A program made the translations under genes and the position numbers. This document shows positions 1-8,229 of a DNA stretch of 64,000 nucleotides, one piece after another (within the stretch, counting starts at the first letter, position 1; every line of letters begins with the position of its first letter). The notes beneath the pieces are model-generated. The model was given only the letters and a program-made list of their open reading frames with translations. It did not search any database and was not told the origin of the DNA. Source of the stretch: Paractinoplanes ferrugineus (GTDB lineage Bacteria > Actinomycetota > Actinomycetes > Mycobacteriales > Micromonosporaceae); the NCBI RefSeq assembly GCF_016862195.1, contig NZ_BOMM01000008.1, forward strand, positions 1 through 64,000, in the 5' to 3' direction.

Positions 1-2114
1 GCGGCGGTGCCGGTGGCGGTTTCCGTCCCGGTGGCGGCGGCGGTGCCGGTGGCGGTTTCCGTCCCGGTGGCGGCGGCGGTGCCGGTGGCGGTGGCTACCG
101 CGGCGGTCCCGGTGGTGGCGGCGCGCCGGCTGGTGCCGGTGCTCCGGGTCGTCCCGGTGGTGGCGGTCGTGGCCGTGGCGGCGGTGCCGCGGGTGCCTTC
201 GGGCGTCCGGGTGGCCGGCCGACCCGTGGCCGCAAGTCGAAGAAGCAGCGGCGTCAAGAGTTCGACAATCTGTCGGCGCCGCAGATGAGTTCGGGCGCTC
301 CCCGGGGCCAGGGTCAAGAGATCCGGCTGTCCCGTGGCGCGTCGCTCTCCGACTTCGCCGACAAGATCAACGCCAACCCCGGCTCGCTGGTCCAGGAGAT
401 GTTCAACCTGGGCGAGATGGTGACGGCGACGCAGTCGTGCTCCGACGACACCCTGTTGCTGCTCGGCGAGCACCTGGGCTTCGACGTGCAGATCGTCAGC
501 CCCGAGGACGAGGACCGCGCGCTGCTGGCGCAGTTCAACATCGACCTCGACGCCGCCGTGGACGAGGACCGGCTGGTCACCCGGCCGCCGGTGGTGACCG
601 TCATGGGTCACGTCGACCACGGTAAGACGAAGCTGCTCGACGCGATCCGCAAGACCAACGTGGTCGCCGGCGAGGCGGGTGGCATCACCCAGCACATCGG
701 TGCCTACCAGGTCGTCGTCCCGCACCAGGGCGAAGAGCGGGCGATCACCTTCCTGGACACCCCGGGTCACGAGGCGTTCACCGCCATGCGTGCTCGTGGC
801 GCCCAGGTGACCGACATCGTGATCCTGGTGGTCGCGGCGGACGACGGCGTCATGCCCCAGACGGTCGAGGCGTTGAACCACGCCAAGGCCGCCGAGGTGC
901 CGATCGTGGTCGCGGTCAACAAGGTCGACAAGCCCGACGCCAACCCGGACAAGGTGCGTCAGCAGTTGACGGACTACGGTCTGCTCGCCGAGGAGTACGG
1001 CGGCGACACCATGTTCGTCAACGTGGCCGCCAAGCCGGGTACGGGCATCGACGAGCTGCTCGAGGCGGTCCTCCTGACCGCCGACGCGTCGCTGGAGCTG
1101 ACCGCTCCGACCGACGGGCCGGCCCAGGGTGTCGTCGTCGAGTCGCACCTCGACAAGGGTCGTGGCGCACTGGCGACCGTGCTGGTGCAGAAGGGCACGC
1201 TGCGAGCCGGCGACTCGATCGTGGCGGGCGGCGCGCACGGCCGCGTCCGCGCCATGCTCGACGAGAACGGCAAGACCGTGGCCGAGGCCGAGCCGGCTCG
1301 TCCGGTCCTGGTCCTGGGTCTGACCTCGGTGCCGGGTGCCGGTGACACGTTCCTGGCGGCCGAGGACGACCGCACGGTGCGGCAGATCGCCGAGCAGCGG
1401 CAGGCCCGCCGCCGCGCGGCGAGCTTCGCCAACTCGCGCAGCCGGGCGACTCTCGAGACGCTCATGGAGCAGCTCAAGGAGGGCGAGAAGACCTCGCTCA
1501 CCCTGGTCATCAAGGGCGACTCGTCCGGTTCGGTCGAGGCCCTCGAGGACGCGCTGTTCAAGATCGAGATTCCGGACGAGATCCAGCTCAAGGTCATCCA
1601 CCGCGGCGTCGGTGCGATCACCGAGAGCGACGTCAACCTCGCGTCGGCGTCGTCGGACTCGACCGCGACGATCATCGGCTTCAACGTCCGCGCCTCCAAC
1701 AAGGTGAAGGACATGGCCGACCGGGCGAACGTGGAGATCCGCTACTACAGCGTGATCTACCAGGCCATCGAGGAGATCGAGGCCGCGCTCAAGGGCCTGC
1801 TCAAGCCGGAGTACGAAGAGGTCGAGCTGGGCACGGCGGAGATCCGCGAGGTCTTCCGCTCGTCCAAGATCGGACTCATCGCCGGCTGTATGGTCCGCAG
1901 TGGTCTCCTGCGCCGCAACGGCAAGGCCCGCATCCTGCGGGACGGTGTCGTGGTGGCGGAGAACGTCACGATCAGCTCGCTGCGCCGCTTCAAGGACGAC
2001 GCCACCGAGGTCCGCGAGGGCTTCGAGTGTGGTCTGACGCTCAGCGGTTTCGGCAGCCCGCAGATCGGCGACGTGATCGAGACCTTCGAGATGCGTGAGA
2101 AGCCCCGGGCGTAA
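1..2114 (+). CDS. infB: Translation initiation factor IF-2 (5' end outside window)
   Basis: IF-2 is the GTPase that brings fMet-tRNA to the 30S subunit and promotes 70S joining. The reading frame is open from base 3, so the start lies upstream; 703 residues are visible. The first ~75 visible residues are a Gly/Arg/Pro-rich tail typical of actinobacterial IF-2, followed by the basic [12 protein letters not shown] linker. The G domain shows GHVDHGKT (about residue 202), DTPGHEAF (about 252) and NKVDK (about 306); domains II-IV follow to the end. The DNA of the Gly-rich part contains a 36-bp tandem repeat. A strong terminator hairpin follows the stop codon, so this is the end of the upstream transcription unit (normally nusA-infB in related genomes). 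Confidence 0.97.
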   Translation, partial: GGAGGGFRPGGGGGAGGGFRPGGGGGAGGGGYRGGPGGGGAPAGAGAPGRPGGGGRGRGGGAAGAFGRPGGRPTRGRKSKKQRRQEFDNLSAPQMSSGAPRGQGQEIRLSRGASLSDFADKINANPGSLVQEMFNLGEMVTATQSCSDDTLLLLGEHLGFDVQIVSPEDEDRALLAQFNIDLDAAVDEDRLVTRPPVVTVMGHVDHGKTKLLDAIRKTNVVAGEAGGITQHIGAYQVVVPHQGEERAITFLDTPGHEAFTAMRARGAQVTDIVILVVAADDGVMPQTVEALNHAKAAEVPIVVAVNKVDKPDANPDKVRQQLTDYGLLAEEYGGDTMFVNVAAKPGTGIDELLEAVLLTADASLELTAPTDGPAQGVVVESHLDKGRGALATVLVQKGTLRAGDSIVAGGAHGRVRAMLDENGKTVAEAEPARPVLVLGLTSVPGAGDTFLAAEDDRTVRQIAEQRQARRRAASFANSRSRATLETLMEQLKEGEKTSLTLVIKGDSSGSVEALEDALFKIEIPDEIQLKVIHRGVGAITESDVNLASASSDSTATIIGFNVRASNKVKDMADRANVEIRYYSVIYQAIEEIEAALKGLLKPEYEEVELGTAEIREVFRSSKIGLIAGCMVRSGLLRRNGKARILRDGVVVAENVTISSLRRFKDDATEVREGFECGLTLSGFGSPQIGDVIETFEMREKPRA
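3..98 (+). repeat. 36-bp tandem repeat in infB
   Basis: About two and a half copies of a 36-bp unit encode the 12-residue unit [12 protein letters not shown] in the Gly-rich N-terminal region of IF-2. It runs off the left edge, so the copy number is unknown. Such low-complexity tracts vary in length between actinobacterial IF-2 proteins. Confidence 0.85.
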
Positions 2115-2130
2115 CGGTTCGGAACGCTTC

Positions 2131-2168
2131 GGGAAGGCCCCCGGCTCTCAGGAGCCGGGGGCCTTCCC
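2131..2168 (+). terminator. Terminator after infB
   Basis: A perfect 17-bp stem (2131-2147 with 2152-2168) closes a TCAG loop, 16 nt after the infB stop. There is no long T tract, as is usual for GC-rich actinomycete terminators. Confidence 0.85.
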
Positions 2169-2174
2169 GGCAAA

Positions 2175-3206
2175 ATGACACGCATGCCCCGGTACGCTCT
2201 GCTGCTCGCCCCGTCCGCCAACCGCGTCTATGCCGATCAGGCGGCGCGTCTGTCCCTCGCCGAACTCGCTGCTTTCCAGCCTGTGCTCAGCTCCGAGATC
2301 TCGGACATCGGCGTGGAGACGAGAGGCGGCGTGGAATACCTCGGTTTCGGTGGGGACCTCGTTGCCCGGGACGTCGCCCATCTGTCGAACCTGTCCGCGG
2401 CGTACGCCCTCTTCGAGGTCGTGGAAGACCTGCTGCGACCGGTCGAGTTGACCCCGCTGGCCCGCTACGACAGCGACCTGATCACCATCCCGAAGTACGC
2501 GGGCAAGACGAACGAGCAGTTCACCAAGCTGGTCCTCAACCTCACACTGCTCGCCTCGGCGTCGGCCGGGCGGATGCTCGACGGCGGGCTCACCGTGCTC
2601 GACCCGCTCTGTGGCCGGGGCACGACCCTCAACCAGGCATTGATGTACGGCTACGACGGCGTCGGTGTCGAGCTCGACGGCAAGGATGTCGAGGCGTACA
2701 AGCTCTTCCTCCAGACGTACCTCAAGAGGAAGCGCTTGAAGCACACCGCGGATCTCGTCCCGGTGCGGCGCCAAGGGCGGCGTGCCGCCCGCCGGCTCGA
2801 GGTGACCCTGGCCGCCAGCAAGGACGATCACAAGGCCGGCGCGATCCAGAAGATCACCGTGCTGCAGGCCGACACCACCCAGCTCGACGGGCTGTTGCGG
2901 GGCGGGGTGGCCGACGTGCTGGTGGCCGATCTGCCCTACGGCGTGGCCCACGGCAGTTACGACGACCAGGGCGGCATCACCCGTAGCCCGCTCGACCTGC
3001 TCGAACGCGCGGTGCCGCACTGGCTGCCGCTGGTGCGCGCGGGTGGGGCACTGGGGCTGTCGTGGAACACCAAGGTCGCCAAGCGCGAGCTGGCCGAGGA
3101 CATCCTGATCGCCAACGGGCTCGAGCTCGTCGCCCAGCAGCCCCTGGACCATCGGGTCGATCAGGGCATCGAGCGGGACGTGATTATTGCCCGCCTGCCG
3201 GGCTGA
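2175..3206 (+). CDS. SAM-dependent methyltransferase, TRM11/UPF0020-like
   Basis: A 343-residue class I methyltransferase. The SAM-binding motif DPLCGRGTTLNQAL is followed by an acidic motif, GVELDG, and the active-site tetrapeptide appears as ADLPYG, the D/N-P-P-Y-like motif of N-methyltransferases acting on guanine or adenine. The C-terminal half has the arrangement of the TRM11/TrmG10 group that modifies tRNA guanosine, but the N-terminal ~120 residues do not show an obvious THUMP domain to me. The first ATG (2175) is only 6 nt past the infB terminator; an ATG at 2184 is an alternative. RNA is the likely substrate by family and by its translation-gene neighbours; the exact target is not visible. 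Confidence 0.8.
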   Translation: MTRMPRYALLLAPSANRVYADQAARLSLAELAAFQPVLSSEISDIGVETRGGVEYLGFGGDLVARDVAHLSNLSAAYALFEVVEDLLRPVELTPLARYDSDLITIPKYAGKTNEQFTKLVLNLTLLASASAGRMLDGGLTVLDPLCGRGTTLNQALMYGYDGVGVELDGKDVEAYKLFLQTYLKRKRLKHTADLVPVRRQGRRAARRLEVTLAASKDDHKAGAIQKITVLQADTTQLDGLLRGGVADVLVADLPYGVAHGSYDDQGGITRSPLDLLERAVPHWLPLVRAGGALGLSWNTKVAKRELAEDILIANGLELVAQQPLDHRVDQGIERDVIIARLPG

Positions 3207-3227
3207 AAAAGGTCTACCCTGCTCGCG

Positions 3228-3524
3228 ATGTTTACTGAAACCGCAGTGTTCGACCTGCTCCTGCCCGGCGACTCGCGCACGCTCAAGCAGAAGCGCTCCT
3301 ACGTCCGCCCGATCGTCGCGATGCTCAAGAAATTTGAGGTCAGCGTGGCCGAGGTGGGCTTCCATGATCTCTACGGCCGGGCCCGGATCGGGGTGGCCGC
3401 GGTGGCCGCCGAGCCGGCCCAGGCCCGTGCCGTGATCGACACGTGTGAGAACCAGATGGCCGGCCGGCCCGAGCTCGAGCTCCTGTCGGTCAAACGCCGG
3501 CTGTACGGCGAGGACGACGACTAG
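3228..3524 (+). CDS. DUF503 / YlxP-like protein
   Basis: A 98-residue protein of the YlxP (DUF503) family, recognised from the N-terminal LLLPGDSRTLKQKRS segment and the VAEVGFHDLYGRARIGVA core. The family sits almost invariably between infB and rbfA and is thought to help ribosome assembly; the function is not established. A TACCCT -10 hexamer (3215-3220) lies 7 nt before the ATG and no Shine-Dalgarno sequence is present, so the message may be leaderless. Confidence 0.9.
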   Translation: MFTETAVFDLLLPGDSRTLKQKRSYVRPIVAMLKKFEVSVAEVGFHDLYGRARIGVAAVAAEPAQARAVIDTCENQMAGRPELELLSVKRRLYGEDDD

Positions 3525-3615
3525 GGACGTTCACCGGTAACAGGTGGTGGGTAGGCTTCAGCAGTTGGGCGGGAGTAGTACGAACCCGCGGGATTTACAG
3601 TCGGAGGTGGGCGAT

Positions 3616-4092
3616 ATGTCGGACCCGGCCAAGACGCGTCGGCACGCGGAGCGCGTCAAGGAACTGGTGGCGTCGCTGGTGCGTGAGATCAAGGACCCCC
3701 GGCTCGGCATGGTGACGATCACGGACGCCCGGATCACCGGCGACCTGCGTGAGGCCACCGTCTACTACACGGTTCTGGGCGACCAGACCGAACAGGCCGG
3801 CACCCAGGCGGCGCTGGAGAGCGCCAAGGGCATGCTCCGCACCCGGGTCGGTCACGCGCTCGGCCTGCGACACTCGCCGAGTCTCGCGTTCGTGCTCGAC
3901 AACGTGCTCGACCACGCCAAGGAGATCGACGACCTGCTTGCCGAAGCCCGGCTGCGGGACGAGGAGGTCCAGCGACTGGCGGCCGGTAAGCAGTACGCCG
4001 GCGACTCGGACCCGTACAAGGCCGACGAAGAGGACGACGAGGGCGAGGGCGAGCAGACCCAACGGGTCGGCGCCCGCGAGGAGCTCGGGTGA
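3616..4092 (+). CDS. rbfA: Ribosome-binding factor A
   Basis: RbfA is a KH-like 30S maturation factor. The 158-residue protein starts MSDPAKTRRHAERVKEL and has the family signatures LVREIKDPRLGMVTITDARITGDL split around residue 30 and the RHSPSLAFVLDNV segment; the tail is acidic (EDDEGEGE). The ATG at 3616 is chosen over an upstream in-frame GTG because family homology begins here and GGAGG lies upstream at 3602. A TAGGCT hexamer at 3552-3557 could be the -10 of its own promoter. Its stop overlaps the nrnA start by four bases (GTGA), so the two are translationally coupled. Confidence 0.94.
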   Translation: MSDPAKTRRHAERVKELVASLVREIKDPRLGMVTITDARITGDLREATVYYTVLGDQTEQAGTQAALESAKGMLRTRVGHALGLRHSPSLAFVLDNVLDHAKEIDDLLAEARLRDEEVQRLAAGKQYAGDSDPYKADEEDDEGEGEQTQRVGAREELG

Positions 4093-5123
4093 CCACAACC
4101 TCGGGTGCGTCCCGGGGTGTGACCGAGACGGAGTGGTCCGCGGCCGTCGAGGCGGTCCGCGGGCTCACTCCCGGTCCCGGCGGCGACGAAGTTCAGCTGA
4201 TCTGCCACGTCAGTCCGGACGGCGATGCGCTGGGCAGCATGCTGGGCTTCGCCCTGGCGCTGCACGCGCGGGGCATCACCCGGTTGCGGGCCACCTTCCC
4301 GGGCGACTTCGAGCTGCCCACGCCATACCAAGACATGCCCGGCACCGAGCTGCTCGTGCCCGAGGCCGAGGCGTTCCCGGCCCCGCAGCTGGTGATGACG
4401 TTCGACGTGGCCGCCGAGTCGCGCCTGGGCGAGCTGGTGCGGCTGCTGGAGGCCCCGTGCGTGGTGGTGCTCGACCATCACGCCTCGAACACCCGGTTCG
4501 GCCGGGTCAACCTGGTCGACCCGCGAGCGGCGGCCACCTCGGTGGTGGTCGACGGGCTGTTGTCGCGGCTCGGCTTCCCACTCGACCCGCGGATCGCCGA
4601 GTGCCTCTACATCGCGCTGGCGACCGACACCGGCTCGTTCAAGTTCGACATGACCACGCCCGAGGTCCATGAACTGGCCGCGCGCCTGATCGCGACCGGG
4701 ATCAGCCCGGGGGACATCTCCCGCCGCATCTTCGACTCGAAGCCGTTCGGCGCGATGAAGCTGACGAGTGAGGTGCTCGAGCGGGCGACCCTCGATCGGG
4801 CGGCGGCCGGGGGCCGGGGCATGGTCTGGACCTATGCCACCCAGGACGACCTGGCCCGGCACGACCAGCGGCCGTACGTCCTGGACACGCTCATCGACCC
4901 GGTCCGCAGCGTGGCCGAGGCCGACGTGGCGGTGGTGATCAAGGAGTCTCCGGGGGGCGACTGGGCGGTGTCGCTGCGCAGCAAGGGTGCGGTCGACGTC
5001 AGCCGGCTGGCGGTGTCGCTGGGCGGCGGGGGTCATCGGCTGGCGGCCGGGTTCACCGGTCGTGGGTCGCCGGCGGAGGTCGCCGCGACGGTGCGTTCGC
5101 GCCTCGAGGCCAATCTGATCTGA
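4089..5123 (+). CDS. nrnA: DHH/DHHA1 phosphoesterase (nanoRNase/pAp phosphatase type)
   Basis: A 344-residue DHH-family hydrolase. Visible motifs are CHVSPDGDALGSMLG (motif I), DHHASNTRFG (the DHH motif, metal and catalysis), DTGSFKFD, and the DHHA1 glycine-rich GGGGHRLAAGF near the C terminus. NrnA-type enzymes degrade 2-5 nt RNAs and dephosphorylate pAp; in actinobacteria the same protein can also hydrolyse cyclic di-AMP. The gene starts with GTG inside the rbfA stop and is followed by a strong terminator. Confidence 0.9.
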   Translation: MTTTSGASRGVTETEWSAAVEAVRGLTPGPGGDEVQLICHVSPDGDALGSMLGFALALHARGITRLRATFPGDFELPTPYQDMPGTELLVPEAEAFPAPQLVMTFDVAAESRLGELVRLLEAPCVVVLDHHASNTRFGRVNLVDPRAAATSVVVDGLLSRLGFPLDPRIAECLYIALATDTGSFKFDMTTPEVHELAARLIATGISPGDISRRIFDSKPFGAMKLTSEVLERATLDRAAAGGRGMVWTYATQDDLARHDQRPYVLDTLIDPVRSVAEADVAVVIKESPGGDWAVSLRSKGAVDVSRLAVSLGGGGHRLAAGFTGRGSPAEVAATVRSRLEANLI

Positions 5124-5134
5124 AGAACCGTGCC

Positions 5135-5172
5135 AACCGCCCGCTCACCCGAAGTGAGCGGGCGGTTTCTTT
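5135..5172 (+). terminator. Terminator after nrnA
   Basis: A 14-bp perfect stem (5135-5148 with 5154-5167), loop CCGAA, followed by TTCTTTG. It ends the DUF503-rbfA-nrnA unit. Confidence 0.9.
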
Positions 5173-5438
5173 GTGTGCTGGTTGTCTCAAACAACGGGAA
5201 CCGCGCCTCACTCCGCGGAACTGAACGATAGTTTGGTCCTTAACGGTGATTTGGTTTCGCGCAGCCGTGACACCACCGGCCGACGCAAGACCTCGAGCCG
5301 CCCGCGTCTACCGACGGGGGTCGCGTCACCTAGCGCCAAGCGTCCGGCGACCCCGGACCGGCCATGTGACGCCCCGCTCGACCGACTTCGGGCGCGTGCG
5401 TGAGCCCGCGCCCCGCCCACCGTGGAGGAACCACGATC
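5173..5438. other. Intergenic stretch before the small ORF
   Basis: No convincing protein-coding frame. The first half has lower GC and contains promoter-like AT-rich words such as TTTGGTCC...TTAACGG. A possible stem pairs GGGGTCGC near 5318 with GCGACCCC near 5347, so a structured leader for the small ORF at 5439 is possible. Confidence 0.4.
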
Positions 5439-5528
5439 ATGGCCGCCAAGCCAAAGCCCCAGCCCACCGACGAAGCCCGCGAGCAGGCCCGTCGCGCCCT
5501 GCAGACCTCGCTGGACACGCGTCAGTGA
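5439..5528 (+). CDS. Possible 29-residue small protein
   Basis: An ATG eight bases after a GGAGGA ribosome-binding site opens a 29-codon frame. The peptide starts MAAKPKPQPTDEAREQARR and is charged, lysine/proline-rich then helical, with no signal or membrane segment. I do not recognise a family. Support is the strong ribosome-binding site and the clean start and stop in an otherwise gene-free 420-bp gap; codon third positions are GC-rich but the ORF is too short for this to prove coding. Confidence 0.45.
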   Translation: MAAKPKPQPTDEAREQARRALQTSLDTRQ

Positions 5529-5586
5529 TTGGTAAGCACTCAACTGCATTGCACTCATTACAGGCGGGCGGGCATCATGGTTGTCC

Positions 5587-6909
5587 ATGAGCCCGTCTGC
5601 CCGGCAATCTGAACCGTCCGTCGGGGCGAGGCGGATCGCCCAGCTCGCGTTGCCCGCCCTCGTGGTGCTCGCCGCCGAGCCGCTCTACGTGCTCGTCGAC
5701 ACCGCGGTGGTCGGCCATCTCGGTCGGGTTCCGCTCGCGGCCGTCGCGGTCAGCGGCACCGTCATGTCGGTCGCGGTCTGGTTCGGCAACCTCATGGCCT
5801 ACGGGACCACGGGGCGCGCGGCCCGGCGATTCGGGGCCGGGGACCGGTCGGCCGCCGTCGCGGAGGGCGTCCAGTCGTCGTGGCTCGCGCTCGCCCTCGG
5901 CGTACTCCTGATCCTGCTTGCCCAAGTCGCCGCCGGACCGCTCACCTCGGCCCTCGCGGGTGACCCGGCCACCGCCGAGGCCGCCGCCGGGTGGTTGCGG
6001 ATCGCCTCGTTCGGCATCCCCGGCCTGCTTCTCGCCGCCGCCGGGAACGGCTGGATGCGCGGCGTGCAGGACACCCGGCGCCCACTGCTGTTCGTGCTCG
6101 GCGCCAACGTGCTCTCCGCGATCCTCTGCCCCCTGCTCGTCTACCCGGTCGGGTGGGGCCTGCACGGTTCGGCGGTGGCCAACGTGGTCGCGCAGAGCGT
6201 CTCCGGTGGCTGCTTCCTGGTCGCGCTGATCCGGGCGACCCGGGAGCTCCGGCCGCGCCCGCAGGTCATCCTCGAGCAGTTGACCCTCGGCCGTGACCTG
6301 CTCGTCCGCGGGGCCGCCTTCCAGGCCTGCTTCCTCTCCGCGACGGCGGTGGCGGCGCGGTTCGGGGTCGCCGCGGTCGGGGCCCACCAGATCGCCCTGC
6401 AGCTGTGGTTCTTCAGCGCGCTGGCCCTGGACGCGGTCGCGATCGCGGCGCAGTCGCTCGTCGGCGCGGCCCTGGGCGGCGGCGACGCGGCCGGGGCTCG
6501 AGATGTCGCCCGCCGGGTGACGATCGCCGGGGGGATCGCGGGAGTCGGCTTCGCGGTGCTCGCGGCGGCCGGGGCGGGCGTGGTGCCGGGCTGGTTCACG
6601 CCCGATCCGACGGTGCACGAGCAGGCCGCGGTGGTCTGGCCGTGGTTCGTCGGGCTGATGCCGTTCGCCGGGGTGGTCTATGCCCTCGACGGGGTGCTCA
6701 TCGGTGCCGGGGACATCCGTTACCTGCGCAATCTCACGCTCGCGGCGGCGTTGCTCGGCTTCCTCCCGGCGATCTGGCTGGCCTACTGGCTCGACCTCGG
6801 TCTCGGCGGCGTGTGGGCCGGGCTTGGTCTGTTCATCCTCATCCGGTTCGTCACCACGGTGTGGCGCTGGCGCTCCGGCGGCTGGGCGGTGCTCGGCGCC
6901 ACCCGCTGA
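5587..6909 (+). CDS. MATE family efflux transporter, DinF-type
   Basis: A 440-residue membrane protein with about twelve hydrophobic segments. The first helix region contains LYVLVDTAVVGHLG and later GNGWMRGVQDTRRPLL, both hallmark sequences of the DinF branch of MATE exporters, which expel cationic drugs or metabolites using a Na+ or H+ gradient. ATG 5587 is preferred to the in-frame TTG at 5581; neither has a clear Shine-Dalgarno. Two copies of GCACTCA (5536 and 5551) lie in the promoter region. Substrate cannot be inferred. Confidence 0.9.
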   Translation: MSPSARQSEPSVGARRIAQLALPALVVLAAEPLYVLVDTAVVGHLGRVPLAAVAVSGTVMSVAVWFGNLMAYGTTGRAARRFGAGDRSAAVAEGVQSSWLALALGVLLILLAQVAAGPLTSALAGDPATAEAAAGWLRIASFGIPGLLLAAAGNGWMRGVQDTRRPLLFVLGANVLSAILCPLLVYPVGWGLHGSAVANVVAQSVSGGCFLVALIRATRELRPRPQVILEQLTLGRDLLVRGAAFQACFLSATAVAARFGVAAVGAHQIALQLWFFSALALDAVAIAAQSLVGAALGGGDAAGARDVARRVTIAGGIAGVGFAVLAAAGAGVVPGWFTPDPTVHEQAAVVWPWFVGLMPFAGVVYALDGVLIGAGDIRYLRNLTLAAALLGFLPAIWLAYWLDLGLGGVWAGLGLFILIRFVTTVWRWRSGGWAVLGATR

Positions 6910-6927
6910 CTCTCCTAGAGTGTGCGG

Positions 6928-7809
6928 GTGAATGTGGATGGGCTGATCGTGGTGGACAAGCCGGCCGGCATGACGTCGCACGACGTGGTGGCGCGGATCC
7001 GGCGGCTGGCCAAGACCCGGCGGGTGGGGCACGGCGGGACTCTCGACCCGATGGCCACCGGGGTGCTGATCATCGGGGTCAACCGGGCGACCCGGCTGCT
7101 CACCTATGTGATCGGGTCGGGCAAGAGCTATGCGGCGACGATCCGGCTCGGCCGGACGACGATCACCGACGACGCCGAGGGCGAGGTCACGGCCACCGTC
7201 TCGACGGCCGGGGTGACCGACGCCGACATCCACGCCGGCCTGGCCGCGCAACGGGGCGAGATCGACCAGGTGCCGAGCGCCGTGAGTGCGATCAAGATCA
7301 ACGGCGAGAGAGCCTACAAGCGCGTACGGGACGGGGAAGCGGTCGAGATCCCGGCCCGTCGGGTGACGATCTCGCGCCTCGACGTGCTCGACATCCGGCG
7401 AACCGAGGACGTGCTCGACGTCGACATCGAGGTGGACTGCTCGTCCGGCACGTACATCCGAGCCATCGCCCGTGACCTGGGCACGACCCTGGGCGTGGGC
7501 GGCCACCTGACCGCGCTGCGCCGCACCGCGGTGGGCCGGATGACCCTCGCCGAGGCCGCCACCCTGGCCGAGCTGGAGGGCAAGGCGCCCGACGTGATCG
7601 GCCTGTCGATGGCGGACGCGGCCCGGCAGGCGTTCCCGCGGCGCACGGCGAGCGCCGACGAGGCCAAGGTGCTCAGCCACGGCGGTCCGCTGCCCCCGGT
7701 CGGCATCGACGGGCCGTACGCGGTGTTCGACCCGGCCGGCGAGGTGCTGGCGATCGTCTCGGAGCGCGACGGCCGGGCCCGGGCGGAGATCGTGCTGGCC
7801 CCGGCCTGA
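6928..7809 (+). CDS. truB: tRNA pseudouridine-55 synthase
   Basis: TruB makes pseudouridine 55 in the T-loop of tRNAs. The 293-residue protein has GLIVVDKPAGMTSHDVVA at the N terminus, the catalytic aspartate in GHGGTLDPMATGVL, KSYAATIRLG, the SAIKINGERAYK segment and VDCSSGTYIRAIARDLG, then the actinobacterial TruB C-terminal domain. GTG 6928 is chosen because a TAGAGT -10 hexamer (6916-6921) ends 6 nt earlier, fitting a leaderless start; GTG 6922 is in frame but directly abuts the hexamer. It runs convergent to the response-regulator gene. Confidence 0.94.
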   Translation: MNVDGLIVVDKPAGMTSHDVVARIRRLAKTRRVGHGGTLDPMATGVLIIGVNRATRLLTYVIGSGKSYAATIRLGRTTITDDAEGEVTATVSTAGVTDADIHAGLAAQRGEIDQVPSAVSAIKINGERAYKRVRDGEAVEIPARRVTISRLDVLDIRRTEDVLDVDIEVDCSSGTYIRAIARDLGTTLGVGGHLTALRRTAVGRMTLAEAATLAELEGKAPDVIGLSMADAARQAFPRRTASADEAKVLSHGGPLPPVGIDGPYAVFDPAGEVLAIVSERDGRARAEIVLAPA

Positions 7810-7822
7810 CGCGGCCGGCCTC

Positions 7823-7861
7823 GCCGAGGTGGCGGGCCGCCGTCAGCCGAGGTGGCGGGCC
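7823..7861. repeat. 16-bp direct repeat at the regulator 3' end
   Basis: The 16-mer GCCGAGGTGGCGGGCC occurs at 7823-7838 and again at 7846-7861. The second copy encodes the last residues of the response regulator; the first lies just beyond its stop codon, so the pair looks like a local tandem duplication. Confidence 0.8.
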
Positions 7862-8229
7862 ACCGTGGCCACCAGGTCGGCGGCGGCGTAGGGCTTGTCC
7901 AGGAAATCGTCGCAGCCGGCCTCGATCGCGGCCGCCCGCTCCTGGGGCAGCACACTTGCCGTCACCGCCACCACGGCCGGGCGCTTGCCCGCCGGGAGCA
8001 GCCCGGCGGCCAGTTCGCGGGCCAGGTTGAGGCCGTTGCCGTCGGGCAGGTTCATGTCGAGCAGGATCAGGTCGACCTGGTCGGTGCGCAGCCGGTCGCG
8101 GGCCGCCGCCAGGGTGGTGGCGTCGAGCACCGACGCGGTGCGCACAGCTTCGTCCGCGGCCCGGGACAGGACCGCCTTGACCAGGGTCCGGTTCAGTTCC
8201 TCGTCCTCAACCAGGAGGATGGTGCTCAT
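7843..8229 (-). CDS. Single-domain response regulator
   Basis: A 128-residue CheY-like receiver with no output domain. It opens MSTILLVEDEELNR, with the acidic pocket at Glu9-Asp9-10 region, the phospho-acceptor Asp58 in LILLDMNLPDG, the switch Thr90 in AVTAS and the conserved Lys112 in DKPY. The start overlaps the stop of the upstream kinase gene (ATGA), so the kinase is its obvious phosphodonor. With no DNA-binding domain it must act by protein contact or as a phosphate sink or relay element. Confidence 0.92.
   Translation of the reverse strand: MSTILLVEDEELNRTLVKAVLSRAADEAVRTASVLDATTLAAARDRLRTDQVDLILLDMNLPDGNGLNLARELAAGLLPAGKRPAVVAVTASVLPQERAAAIEAGCDDFLDKPYAAADLVATVARHLG

Noticed and set aside
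7..288. A Val/Ala-rich 93-codon frame at the left edge
   Set aside because: It is out of frame with infB, whose Gly-rich sequence continues directly into recognised IF-2 sequence.
5575..7680. A 701-codon minus-strand frame over the MATE gene and truB
   Set aside because: Composition is that of an antisense shadow and both plus-strand genes are clear.
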